From: Calliopum simillimum
Lineage: Eukaryota; Arthropoda; Insecta; Diptera; Lauxaniidae
DNA: 64,000 nucleotides
Assembly (NCBI GenBank): GCA_951812925.1
Contig: OX638368.1
Span: 12,603,994 to 12,667,993 of the forward strand
Direction of reading: 5' to 3'
Shown: piece after piece, positions 13,193 to 24,285 of the stretch
How the letters are laid out: every line of letters begins with the position of its first letter
Position numbering within the stretch: the stretch's first letter is position 1
Notes under the pieces: model-generated
Databases searched by the model: none
What the model saw: only the letters and a program-made list of their open reading frames with translations
What the model was told of the DNA's origin: nothing
Program-made: the position numbers and the translations under genes

Positions 13193-14012
13193 TCCTCAGG
13201 TACAAACGAATAAATTGTCACCCTAATGCATGAAATGAACTAATTTACGTACGATTATTTTGCTTCAATAAAGACTCATAAATTTTATGTTAACTTCTGA
13301 GTTTTGTAAAACTTGCAAAATTTAAATAAAAGAATTTATATACATACATGAGTATATTTTTTGCTTGCAAAACTTTCTATTTGTTACAAATGAGTGAGTT
13401 TTCGTTTTATTTGGCAGAAGGCCAAAGATCGTATGTGTCAATTGTGCTATTGTTACTTTTAATTTAAAATTTTGAATATACATGTTACATGTCTGCACAT
13501 AGAAAAGTAAAACTTTTGTCATATCCATTTACAATAAAGTAAAAGGAAGTATCATTGATTAGTCACTTTGGAATTTTTTATGCATACGGACAAAAAAAAG
13601 GTTTGTCATTGTATTGAATATTTGCAATTTTTCATGCAGTACACATGTTAGTATGTGGGTGTTTCTACATTGTATCAACATTGTCCATTGTCAAAGTTCT
13701 CTTATAAATTACAGTTTTAGAAATGAAATGAAATGACACAATTTTACCTAAAATTTGGATTTTTGCTGACTTTCTAAAGTTCAAATTGCTTTTGTTGTAA
13801 TTTTTTGAAATGTAATTAAGAGACTTACAAACTTTGTGTTGCAAAGGATATAAGGTTACGATTTAATAAAAATCTTTAGAAAACATAGATGAAATGACAA
13901 AGGCAATCCAAATAAATGAAAAAGAATTGTACACATACATGAGTTTTTCATTTTAAATCATTGGAAACATCTTGCAAAATTTTTTGATTTTATTTTCTAT
14001 CAAGCTCATATT
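13193..14012. other. Non-coding stretch, no gene seen
   Basis: AT-rich DNA between two tandem repeats. No coding or structural signal was noticed. Confidence 0.5.
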
Positions 14013-14458
14013 CATATATTCTCAAAATCAATCACCAAATATTTAAAAATTTATTTCATGAGAAACAGTTCTATAAAATTTCATTCAATAAACGAAATTG
14101 CAATTGACCTCCACCTTAACTTAAATGAAAAACCATATAAGTATATGCGACAAACTATGCATATATTCTCAAAATCAATCACCAAATATTTAAAAATTTA
14201 TTTCATGAGAAACAGTTCTATAAAATTTCATTCAATAAACGAAATTGCAATTGACCTCCACCTTAACTTAAATGAAAAACCATATAAGTATATGCGACAA
14301 ACTATGCATATATTCTCAAAATCAATCACCAAATATTTAAAAATTTATTTCATGAGAAACTGTTCTATAAAATTTCATTCAATAAGCGAAATTGCAATTG
14401 ACCTCCACCTTAACTTAAATGAAAAACCATATAAGTATATGCGACAAACTATGCATAT
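14013..14458 (+). repeat. 147-bp tandem repeat, three copies
   Basis: Three head-to-tail copies are present with landmark ATGAGAAAC at 14058, 14205 and 14352, exactly 147 bp apart, and only a few substitutions between copies (for example ACAGTTC versus ACTGTTC). Because 147 is divisible by three and the unit lacks stops in one frame, a 141-codon frame arises. It is interpreted as a by-product, although the very high identity means the duplication is recent. Confidence 0.95.
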
Positions 14459-15883
14459 AACAATAATGCATATATTGAAATAATTTTCAACAAAGGCAAC
14501 AATGGCGCTTATTATAATGCTTCGTAAGTAGAAAAAAGTTAAAAAAATAAAAAAATGCCGCAGCATTTGTTTGTGTTGCATTTTCTGCTGCTTGCAGTTG
14601 CACTTGACAAAGAGAGTTGTAGCAAACAAAAAAAAAAAAAAAAAAAATTAAAACTGAAGATGTAAACGGATCTGCTGCAGTTGTGCAGTGAACCACATGC
14701 TATGTTGCGCCAGCAAGTACACAAATACACAAGCACGCATATATGAATGTGCAAAAGTGTACAAATGCCAAGGCAATGGCAGGCTTCAGTTTAAAGCAAA
14801 CAGACCGCAACAGCGAATGCAGCAAAAGAAACATTTGTTGCATATGTAGACGTTAGGATGGTACGCTTGTGCTTTTTAAACATTAGTATTGAATAATTTG
14901 CTAATTTTTTTTTAATTTTTCTAAAATTCTTAAGTAGCTTACTTAGGAAATTTTTGACCCTAAGTACATTTTTTTTTCAAAATAAATTATACTCTAAGGT
15001 GGTCAAAAGATAAAAGAAAAATCATCTTAAAATAAACTGAGCTCAAAATCAAATGCTGTTAGTCTTCAAAGGCAGCCACAATTGAAACTAAACTTGCTTA
15101 TACATCGAAAAATTAAGTTGAAATCGTATATTAATCTTTAGTCCTTAGCTGCATCGATCTTGAGTTTGTAGAAAAAAAAAAAAAATATTAATATGTAATT
15201 GTAACTACCTACTTTTCGAAATTAAATGTCACTCATACGCAATGTTCGGCTGAAAAATTTTGTACCACTCTAAGAAAAAAGTACACAACTTTATGTGTAG
15301 CCGTATTACAGCGCATTTTTCAAACAAAGCAGGATTTCTCAAAAATGACCTTGAAAATTTAAAGAAAACTAAAACCAAACAGAAAACAATACCAACAAAA
15401 AAAAAAACAGTAAATAAATTAAAACGCAAAATAGCAGAAAACAAAGCTTAAAAAAAAAACAAACAAACTTGAAGTATTAAATCTAAATAACGGAGTCATT
15501 GTTTTATGCTGTATTTTTGCTACTGAAAGTGGGTATTGTTCTTTTACTGCATGTGCTGTGTGTATTGCCACTTTCAAGTGTCGAAACACATTAGTGGCAA
15601 CCCTTTGTTATTTGCGTAACAAAACAGACAGCAACAGTAACAGTTACAAAAGTACCAGTACAAATATCCTCTCAGTGGCGCGCCACCATTGCAAATGGTT
15701 AAAGTGCGCTTCCAATCCATTTGTTGTGTAACCTTATGTAGTGCAACCATTTTATTTTGTTATTTCATTTTGTTCTTATTTTCATCTTAGTTTATTTTAT
15801 TTTATTTTATTTCACACTCTTACAAAAAGTGCGCACTCAAAATACCTTTGACTGTAATTTTGTATGAGTGAAAGTTTGATACT
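14459..15883. other. Non-coding stretch, no gene seen
   Basis: Contains homopolymer A (14627-14647) and a (TTTTA)n run near 15787-15812. One copy of the ACTCATACG motif lies at 15225-15246. No gene or element ends were recognised. Confidence 0.5.
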
Positions 15884-15919
15884 TCGTCGCCTGAGTATTA
15901 CTTTGCCGTAAACGCCAAA
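15884..15919 (+). repeat. Element D left terminal inverted repeat
   Basis: 36 bp, perfectly complementary to 17343-17378. Contains TTTGCCGTA at 15902-15910. Confidence 0.9.
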
Positions 15920-16427
15920 TTCACTTTTTTGGGAAATCACTTTTTTAAGTTTGAGGTAAAATTACAAACAAACTAACCGATCAAACTTAGTTTTTTTTTC
16001 TTAAATAATTTCAACAAATAATTTTATTTGGTTCTTTACTAACTACAGGATCCTATGCCTTCTATTTTTTAAGTTATATTAATTTTTCTTCAGGTAGTTT
16101 GGCATAATTTTTACATTTCATGAAATATTTCTCACTTTTTTTTAACTTACATAGAGTTTGTCGCGGCAGAAATGTCAGAAAATGTTGATATGAGTCTTTA
16201 TTTTTCAATATTAATAAATATTACTCATTCGACATGTGGTGCATGTTTGCATAGGATATAGTTTTTAAATGGCTATAACCGTTGCAAATATAACGATAAA
16301 TGGTCGATTTTTTCACCATTTCAAGGACAAAACCTTGCACTTTTAAAACTTACCATAGTTTTTTGGTCACACTCTCCGGAAACCACACAGCAAAGTTTGT
16401 TGCCAGGCTCTTGAGTGAAATTCACAA

Positions 16428-16580
16428 GGTAGTAGAGCACGTGGTGGACCCAAAACCAACTGGAGGAGGTCGCTAGAAAAGGCAATCCAAGAATCGGGAA
16501 AGTCGTGGCAAGAGATTAAAGTCATCGCAAGGGATCGTGACAAATGGAGAGATTTCATATTTTCCCTATGCTCCTCCTAG
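16428..16580 (+). pseudogene. C-terminus of an endonuclease-reverse transcriptase (non-LTR retrotransposon)
   Basis: Fifty codons and a stop remain open. The peptide contains GGPKTNWRRSLEKAI, then SWQEIKVIARDRDKWR, and ends FSLCSS. This is the widespread 'RPRTRW...W...ARDRxxWR' tail of endonuclease-RT proteins in insect non-LTR elements. It is followed by a very short 3' UTR (GGAGTTAAAGGAGAA) and a (TACA)n tail at about 16592-16606, marking the 3' end of the element. The reverse-transcriptase domain itself is absent: either 5' truncation occurred on insertion into element D, or it decayed. Related 3' ends lie at 30925-30970 and 48624-48730. Confidence 0.75.
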
Positions 16581-16591
16581 GAGTTAAAGGA

Positions 16592-16606
16592 GAATACATA
16601 CATACA
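16592..16606 (+). repeat. (ATAC)n tail of the retroelement fragment
   Basis: ATACATACATACAT directly follows the short 3' UTR of the endonuclease-RT fragment. An equivalent tail lies at the 48.6 kb copy in reverse orientation. Confidence 0.7.
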
Positions 16607-17342
16607 TAGTTCATTTATGGGAAATATATTAAAATGTTTCAAATTTTCATGTACCTAATTTGTCAACTTGAATATATTGAAAAACGGAGCTAAAATGTGA
16701 AAATAACTACGATCAATAAAATTAGCAAATTTGTTCATTGTCTTTTAAAAGTTGTTAAACTTAGACAAAATGAATCTTAGACAAAATATAATTTTATTTT
16801 TGAAAATTTCGTAATAATACATTTAAGAGCTATTATCTTGTGGGAAATTATTTCAAATATAACAAGAACAAAACGTGTCACTATATATTATATTATAGTA
16901 TTAAATCTACATTTTCATTGAAACAAACTTACCGTAGTAAAGCTGGAGTTAGTTTTGAGAGCGGAGGCTCTATCCTCTTCAAAATACTAACAGAACGTTC
17001 GTATACCACTGGTTTATGTACTAATGCCCTAATTGGCTTAAGTTTATACGCTTAGTAATGCATTGCATTAAAACAATAGTGAATTGTTATATGATTCTTA
17101 TGCATGTACGGCAAAACAAAAATTACTAAAAAAAAATTTGAAAATATATGGAAAATTTGCCGTATATCCATATTTTTGGCTTTTACGGCAAACTAAAAAG
17201 TCAACTAGCTATTTTTGTGGATATACGGCAAAAGTCACACTGTATAACTCTGGATTGGAAAGAGATAGGACGAAATGGATAAAAGATTCAGAAAAAGCGT
17301 GCTCGAAAACATAAAACTGCATCCTCAGTTGAAAATACGTGT

Positions 17343-17378
17343 TTTGGCGTTTACGGCAAAGTAATACTCAGGCGACGA
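17343..17378 (-). repeat. Element D right terminal inverted repeat
   Basis: Perfect reverse complement of 15884-15919. Confidence 0.9.
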
Positions 17379-17674
17379 CTTGTAGCGCACTAAATTCAAG
17401 GACATTTTGTTGAAGTAAGTAATCTTGTTTTGGATTGTCTCTTGAGCAGAAAATGGGGTTACATTGAAATTGCATATTATGGAATTAAAGCTGATAAATG
17501 GTTACGTCTTTGATGTTATGAACATTTGGATAAAGCTGTCGTTACCGAAAGGATTAATGGCTTGGATTAAGTTATTGCTCTAGTCTCTTGGTTATATATC
17601 TCTTCGCTATAATATTAAATAGTTTTCAGCAGTCGTTGCGTTCGCTTCCTAAGTCTTTCGCGCAGAGAAAAGCT

Positions 17675-17790
17675 TTGATACAGTTTGACAATCACTGTTT
17701 CAAAACAGTTTCATGAGGACTGAAGTAATTCGCCCTTTCCACAGTTCGAGAAGCACTGTGATTTTACAGTTTGAGAAGCACTGTGTTAGC
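17675..17790. repeat. Cluster of short hairpin-forming repeats (CAGTTTGA..AAGCACTGTG)
   Basis: Near-identical units CACAGTTCGAGAAGCACTGTG (about 17740-17760) and ACAGTTTGAGAAGCACTGTG (about 17767-17786) lie in tandem, preceded by related ACAGTTTGACAATCACTGT near 17680. Each unit has CACAG/CTGTG ends that can pair. No known feature is recognised. Confidence 0.6.
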
Positions 17791-19875
17791 AGAGTTTGAC
17801 GGTTTGTGTATTGGATAAAACAGCAAACAGTTTGGAAATGTGTGTGTCTTGAATAAAAAATTTCAAAACACAAGTTGATAAGGGCAGGGGCAGAGTCCCC
17901 TATTAATGCCCAAAATTAAGTTTTTGATGCATTTTCGTTATTTTTAAGTATTTCTTGTCTTTACTGATAGCTGGAGACATTTTTTGTGGAATATTTTTGT
18001 AAAATACTAAACCCATTCTAACTGGATCACAACCATAGAAAATAGAGCAGTTCTTTTATATGGGTATAATTTGTTATTTTAATGCCAAGTTTTTCTAAGT
18101 CTGGCTTCCAGAAAACCTTTTCTGACGCAACAAAATGGAAGAATATTTTTGTTTAGAAATACACTAAAAAAATTTTTGGTCAAAAAAAAAAAAAAACTTT
18201 AAGTCAATTTGAGTTAGTTACTGTGGAATAACTTTCGTTATAAGTTAGTATGTAAGCATAATTTACCCTGAACAAGGAGTAAAATTTAACCTTACCTTGA
18301 CAATTTACAACTTGTAATTTTAAACTCAGAGTTTTCCATGAAATAATTGTTTAAATATTTGAAAGACTTTGAAGAAAACTATACCTAGAGATTGTTTTGT
18401 ATCAAATAATTTCTTTAAAAACTTTTGTCTTTTACATGTCATTCATTCGACCGAGTAATAAATACCTCAAACTTATTTATAAATTAAAAATAATAGGATA
18501 AGAGCTATACTATTTATTCTTTCCACACGTATTAAGAATGCTTGAACTAATATTAACTAGCATTTTTGGCGAATAATCAGATTTTTTATCTTTTTTCGTT
18601 CAATTTGTTCATATGACTTCACTGTAATTTCACCAAAATGTAGGAAAAAATGTTAATAAAATCCATTGCCAAGATTAGAAGTGGAAACCCACAGTAAATG
18701 GGCTTATTTATGTGTGCCATTTCTTCCCTTTTGCACTGCTTTATGTAAATGATTATATTTCTGCTCCGCTGAATTAAATTTTGACAAATAAAAAAAAAAA
18801 AATAAATTTGGGTACTCGTAATTTTTGGAATTGATATTCACTTGAGTTTCAGTTGATAATTTATAGCTTTACTGTGGAGCTGACAGAGAATTCCAAATGA
18901 AAATTGTACAAATTTTTATCCCGAAAGATAAAACATTTGATTGAACTTGAAAATTGTATAGAAAATAAACAATCTTTTAAGAAACATAATCTACATAATC
19001 TGAGAATTTCAAGCGAAAATTTTATGGCCTTTACTGCTGCGGTAAAGACAATATAGTGGATACGGTGGAGCACAGTGGGTTGAAAATTTGCATTTTGAAA
19101 ATATTATGTTTTCTTTTGCTCCGTGCAGCTTCATTTATTTATTCATTATTTCACACCACAGTGCCAAGCAAGGCAATCTGTGTCAATGCTGCAAATGCTC
19201 CCCCCCAGTTTGCGGCATTTTGGAGCCATTGAGGCGAGCAACAAAATACGCACAGACCATTTCATGCACTATGACATTGGGTCAGCTAAGGGTCATGGTA
19301 GCTTTAGTATTGGGGAGCAGAGCACAAATACCAAAGCGATGATTTGATCCGTAAAATTTAATTTCAATTTGAAACTCAAGATTTCCAATTGTCATTGTCG
19401 TGAGAACGTTTTATAACGCTAGGTACTGTCAACACAGCAATCACCCCAAATATTTCGCCCAAGTGATAAAAGACACATAAAATAAAAATCTGAAGGATGC
19501 GCAGGAATGTCGCACATTTGTTGTAATAAAAATAAAAGAAAATTGCAGATTACACGCAATATAAAATTAAAAGAATGAAAATCAAATAAGCGACTGACTT
19601 ATAAAAATTACTTAAACGAATAAAATCAGTGCAGATTTTTGTTTTGACAGTGATAGTAAGTAGATATATATTTGGAAAATTTCAATGTGAAGTGAGGCTT
19701 TGAATTTTTTGCGAAACAGGAAAAAACTATATATAAAAGAACTTCTACATAAGTTATTTGAAACTATTTAGTCTGCTTAAATTTTGTCTTGAGACTTGTT
19801 TTGAAACTAGACATCAGAATAAACTTTTGACTTAAATTCAGCCTTGTTATGAGACACAATTTTACTAGGCTTGAC
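17791..19875. other. Non-coding stretch, no gene seen
   Basis: AT-rich sequence without convincing coding potential or transposon ends. Confidence 0.5.
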
Positions 19876-19893
19876 TTAACCCATAAACGGCTA

Positions 19894-19913
19894 TTGGGTA
19901 TTTAAATACCCAA
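19894..19913. repeat. Palindrome TTGGGTATTTAAATACCCAA
   Basis: A perfect 20-bp palindrome 15 bp inside the left end of piggyBac-like element 1. Its core recurs at 20079-20100. Confidence 0.9.
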
Positions 19914-20078
19914 GAATAGAGTTATCTTAGAAAAAATCTAGCTAAGTCCCTAGAAAATGGTGGGAGCGTAAAATCAAAAAATGTTCTGAATTCCTAGTAG
20001 CCTTAGGTGTTCTTTATCATACAATATTAAACTTACCTTGGTTGGACTACTTATCTGGGACACAGATACGATTTTTGG

Positions 20079-20100
20079 CATGGGTATTTAAATACCCATG
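20079..20100. repeat. Perfect 22-bp palindrome with core TGGGTATTTAAATACCCA
   Basis: Second copy of the core palindrome of element 1, extended by CA/TG on the two sides. Confidence 0.9.
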
Positions 20101-20775
20101 TCGGCGTTAGAGGGTTCTGACAATAACAACTATTTTTTTTCTTATGCAATAATGCGGATTTTTTTGTAATAAAACATTAAATTATTATTAAAAAATTCTT
20201 ATTAAGTATTATTTAAAAAATTTGATTATAACAGAATTTACACAGGGCAACAAAAAAAAAATGTTTTTTCTTGACCTCATTGGTTTTTAGTAACAAATTG
20301 ATTCAATAAAGTCATTATGTACCCAGGGTATCATTTATTCGTTTGAATTGACTCTAGTTTCTAAGACATCCTTGCTTAAATTGAGAAATTTCCTATTTAA
20401 GACACATTTGAAGTTAAATTACAATTGCATTGAAAATTGTTATTCAAACTAAACATCTAAAAAGAACCAAACTATATTTGTATGGATTTGAGATAACTTT
20501 TATTCGATAGACGTTAATTTGGAAAGTAATGATCCAACTACGAAGATAAAGTCTATTTAGGAAGATTATGCCTATCGTGTGCTTTTGACAAAATTGAATT
20601 ATGCTGTAAGTATGATATAACTTGAAATATGGCAGAAAACAGCAGTCTTTGCACTTTCATGTCTAGAAAATTAAAGTCAATTCGGAGAATCTGGTACTAT
20701 CTTGGTGATATCTCGAAATCAGCTCCAAAACCCTGCGACGCAAAAACAGTGTCATTCTATATTCTGTAGTCATTT

Positions 20776-20930
20776 TGGTTTTGTTGTGTTCTCTGGAAGT
20801 GCCATCATGAAACTGGGTAAAATAGTCTTTTTAGATGTAAATTCGCATTGCATTCCGCAAATCCACTCTGTTTTACCACCACATTGCTTACAATGGCAAC
20901 GTTTATCAATTTTTAAATTGAATGCTCAAA
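20776..20930 (-). pseudogene. piggyBac-like transposase, C-terminal Cys-rich fragment
   Basis: The minus-strand frame reads DKRCHCKQCGGKTEWICGMQC, matching the spacing of the cysteine-rich C-terminus of piggyBac transposases (CxxC...K...W.C..C, a RING/PHD-like zinc-binding domain used for end recognition). Upstream, another frame reads RTCGTDAINVQQT before stops appear, so the gene is frameshifted and truncated. The DDE catalytic core is not recognisable. The position inside a TTAA-flanked element with CCC ends supports the assignment. Confidence 0.55.
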
Positions 20931-21705
20931 TTTGTCCATGCATCTTGATGTCTGTTGTACATTTATGGCATCTGTGCCACAAGTACGGCGATGATTTTCA
21001 GGAAGTGTTACCAAAAAAATCATACGATGGTTTGAATTTATGACCTGCTCGAACAAATAAGATGTTTTCTTAGGGCGAAGAAACTGTTTTCATCATAACG
21101 AAACCGAAAAAAAAAATTTAGAACCCCTTAACAGCGAAGTGGGTAGAAAAATACACATAGGCCATAGGCCCAGGTGGGCCAGGAAAAAAATATTAAAAAA
21201 CACCACGTCAATATAAATAGCCAATATAACGTCTGCATGAAGTTTCGTCAAAATCGGACGAAGGAATCGGGGGTCAGCTGTTAATGGGTTAAAGCCAAAG
21301 AATAGAATAAATATTACGCAGAAAAGTTGATATCATATATATTTTATTAATATTTTATTATGACAGTTGAATCGAGAACTTACTTAAAATGAAATTGAAC
21401 GATAAGATGAAAATTTTCGGAGTAAAGTATATATACCCAACAAACAAAAATGTTTGGAAAATTATTTATTACACGCTTATTGAAGCAAACATTCCGTTTG
21501 GAAATTAATTTGCAAAATGTTTGGGAATTCTTGAGTGTCATAATTTTATAATCGAAATTGGATCCTTCCTAAAAATTTTTTTTTTTACTTTTAAATTGTT
21601 TTCTTATTTTTTCACGTACCATGTTGTTAGTGTTTATTAAGTTCATTAAGCAACATTTTCCAAACATTTTTAAATATAATTAAAAATAAAAAAAAAATGT
21701 ATGTT

Positions 21706-21772
21706 TACTGAGAATTGAACCTATGACTTTCAGGTTATGAGTCGACTATCTTATCAACTGACCTAACATGCC
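21706..21772 (-). tRNA. tRNA-Met-like sequence (pseudogene or SINE head)
   Basis: On the minus strand, an A-box-like GTTAGGTCAGTTGATAAG is followed by an anticodon-loop-like CTCATAA (CAU) and a B-box-like AGGTTCAATTCTC, with elongator tRNA-Met-like spacing. The anticodon, T and acceptor stems do not pair well, so this is unlikely to be a working tRNA. A tRNA-derived SINE head or a tRNA pseudogene is more likely. An A-rich tract follows on the minus strand side of the reading only as T/A-rich DNA. Confidence 0.45.
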
Positions 21773-22136
21773 AGTAGTGATTCAAATGTCTTGTGTTTTA
21801 CTTAGCTCGATTATTTATTGAAAAAATAAATCAAAAAGTTAGGAAAACGAATACAAAAACTTTTGGAAATAAACATTTTTCTAATTGTTGATTTTAAAAA
21901 TTTAAATTGCAAAACAATTAAGACGTTGCGTGCAATTACACCCTAAGTATAAGAATGGCATTTCGATATAACTCAATTTAAATATTATAAATGCTATACA
22001 AAAATTCAACCATCATTTAAACCTTGGAAAATAAATTTATGCAATTAACACTAACAAAATGGGTAAATGATTGTCACTTTCACATAATACTGATGCACAT
22101 TGACAGAATTATCGAAGAAGAAAAATTTTAATTATA

Positions 22137-22628
22137 GGGCGTTATTGCATAGGTCCATTTGACTATCACTGGAGTTACGTTAGCATTTTGTTTGGAAAAC
22201 CGGCGGAACTGCACCGATTTTAATGACTTTTTTTTCAAATGAGAGGAATGAAAAATACTTTAACCTAAATCATTTAAAAATTTAGAGTTTTTTTTATTTC
22301 TTCAGAATTTGAATTTTATATAATGTATGCAAGCATTTGCATCTAAATTTGCACCTGGTAAATGTTTTTATTTTTACTCAAGACCAAGATGTCTGACGAA
22401 AAAAGTATATATGCTAAAAAATGATAAAAATTATCCAAAGAATGCGTGCGAATTTTTTTATCCAATTTTTTATAAACTATAAAATGTATCAAAAAATTCT
22501 GAAAAATTTTACACGTATTTTTTGAACAATTATAAGCATTTTTTCCATAAGCACTCTTTTCGTCAGGTACCTTTGTTTTGAGTAAAAAGTATTTTTCCTG
22601 CCCCGAACTGATTTATGCAATAACGCCC
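22137..22628. mobile_element. Short inverted-repeat element containing an F-family core
   Basis: GGGCGTTATTGCATA at 22137-22151 is perfectly inverted at 22614-22628 (TATGCAATAACGCCC). The right half (about 22380-22600) is an F-family stem-loop core: words like GACGAAAAAAGT and GCATTTTTTCCATAAGCACT mirror each other around about 22475. A similar end, AGGGCGTTATTG, lies alone at 27988-27999. No coding sequence is present. Confidence 0.65.
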
Positions 22629-23291
22629 AAAGTCGCACTACGGCTTTCTGGCTCGCAACTCTTCAAACAGTACATATATAGTAGGGCTGTTCAAAAAAAA
22701 AAAATTTTTCGAATTTCCAACATATACTTTGGCATCACGATCTACATCATGACAGAATATCCCAAAAAAATTTTCAGATTTTTAAATTCATATTTAAAGG
22801 TGGCTCAAAGCAGAAATATATTTTTATTATTTTTTTTTTAGCATTAATTACAAAATGTTGTCAAACAATTTGAAAAATTTGTCTTAGAATTACTTAAAAA
22901 CACTCATTTTGTTTGTTTTTTAATGAACTTTAAAACCTACGTTGTAATTTTGACAAAAAAAATTTTAAACTTCTTAAAAAACGAAAAACTGCCCTAAGAA
23001 GGCGAAATTTTACTGTTTTTCAAAGAAAAAAGTCATCGTGCTTTAAACGACATGAACATTTTTTAATCTACAAGATCTTATTCAAAAGAGCTCTTAAAAA
23101 CCTTCAAGACAATACATGTTAAGACTTTTTTGGGTCAGCAGGCTTGATGACATAACGTTTGAAACATAGTAATGCAGCCCTGGGAAAGGCAAAACGCTTT
23201 TTACTCAAGAGGGAGGCATCTTACAAAAAAGTGCCCATGGCATAAAATGCCTAAAATCATCCAAGAAACAAGTGTTAATTGTTTTTTTTAC

Positions 23292-24285
23292 TTAACCCTC
23301 ATCTCCCCAACATATTTTTAGCAACACAAGTCCACATCATGGGTAAATTTTACCCATAACTTAAAAACATTCTGTTTTGGTCAATATCCCAAATTTTTAA
23401 CGAAACTAAGTCATTTCTACCTTAACAATCTAATACCAAGGTGAATTGAAAGGAAAATAAGTCATATCTGTTGTTTTTTACATATATTTTCAGAAAACTT
23501 TGAAAATAAATAATTTAAACATTAATTCATTGGCAATTTTTTGAAACAAAAAAAAAAAAAAAAAAACTAAATGTTTTTTGTAACAAATTACATTTTTTAT
23601 ATAAATAAAATAAACTATTTTTATATTTTTATCAATTCAATTAAATAACATTTCAAAATTTTTTATACAAGCTCATAAAAATGTACCAAAAAAATAAAAC
23701 AAATAAGGATGTGCATGTACTGCAAATCATAGCCCTATGCTCAGAGCAAAAAGGTTTTTTACATCAAATTCAAAGGTTTTTAGTTTTTCGGTCTTTTTTT
23801 GCCGGACATTAGAAACATCTGACAGGTATTTCTAGTACAACATTGGTTGTTTTCAGAGTGGACTAAAAGTACGAAAAATTTTCATTATAAGCTCCTTCAA
23901 ACTTTTTCGAAGTTGTGTGATTTGGTATCTGCTTTTTAACTTTGGCTAAAACAATGAGAATTCAATGTTTTTCAAAATTCTAATTATTTCGTCGTCATGT
24001 TTTACTCTTTTACGTGCCATTTTTCACTATTTTCAATCAAAACGAAAAAAAAAAAAACTTACATAAGTCCACAACATGGGTAAAATTTACCCGAAAAAAA
24101 AATTAAAACGCTATACCTCCGACAACAGACGACGACCGCTTGCGACAAAGCCCACAACAAAAGGAGAATACAGTGAGGTAATTTACATGCGCTTACTTCG
24201 TTTTTTTGTTAGTTTTTTAGCGAAATATTACGAAAACAAACTTCGCATGGGTAAATTTTACCCATGATGTGGATTTGAGTGTTAA
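23292..24285 (-). mobile_element. piggyBac-like element 2 (TTAA-flanked, ~1.0 kb)
   Basis: TTAA at 23292-23295 and 24282-24285 bound ends reading TTAACCCTCA and, inverted, TTAACACTCAAATCCACATC. The word TCCACATCATGGGTAAA is shared near both ends in inverted orientation. The palindromic motif GGGTAAA(N)TTTACCC occurs at 23341-23355, 24078-24092 and 24249-24263. It is inserted near the tip of the surrounding foldback element. Only an N-terminal coding stub survives. Confidence 0.75.
23946..24020 (-). pseudogene. Possible piggyBac-like transposase N-terminal stub
   Basis: From an ATG at 24020 the frame reads MARKRVKHDDEIIRILKNIE, then stops after 24 codons. A basic start followed by an acidic 'EEI..IL' helix is typical of piggyBac transposase N-termini, and the location just inside a TTAA-flanked element fits. 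The similarity is short and could be chance. Confidence 0.35.

Larger units (their letters stand above)
15884..17378. mobile_element. Element D: DNA transposon with perfect 36-bp terminal inverted repeats
   Basis: Left end 15884-15919 begins TCGTCGCCTGAGTATTACTT, and 17343-17378 is its perfect reverse complement over 36 bp. The motif TTTGCCGTA, part of the terminal repeat, recurs inside as TACGGCAAA at 17107-17115, 17184-17192 and 17224-17232 and as TTTGCCGTA at 17156-17164, in both orientations. No transposase is recognisable. The left-centre is occupied by a retroelement 3' fragment (16428-16606). The CT beside each end could be a 2-bp target duplication, but this is weak. Confidence 0.85.
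19876..21292 (-). mobile_element. piggyBac-like element 1 (TTAA-flanked, ~1.4 kb)
   Basis: TTAA at 19876-19879 and at 21289-21292 flank ends that read CCCATAAACGGCT and, inverted, CCCATTAACAGCT (11 of 13 match). TTAA target duplication and CCC-starting ends are the hallmarks of piggyBac elements. A transposase C-terminal fragment is on the minus strand. Two palindromes with core GGGTATTTAAATACCC lie at 19894-19913 and 20079-20100, and GGCCCAGGTGGGCC lies near the other end (about 21167-21180). The segment 19876-20117 itself looks bounded by inverted copies of the end plus palindrome, so a small element may be nested at this end. Confidence 0.75.

Noticed and set aside
14058..14483. 141-codon plus-strand frame
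   Set aside because: It arises because three copies of a 147-bp (49-codon) repeat happen to lack stops; composition is AT-driven and no domain is recognisable.
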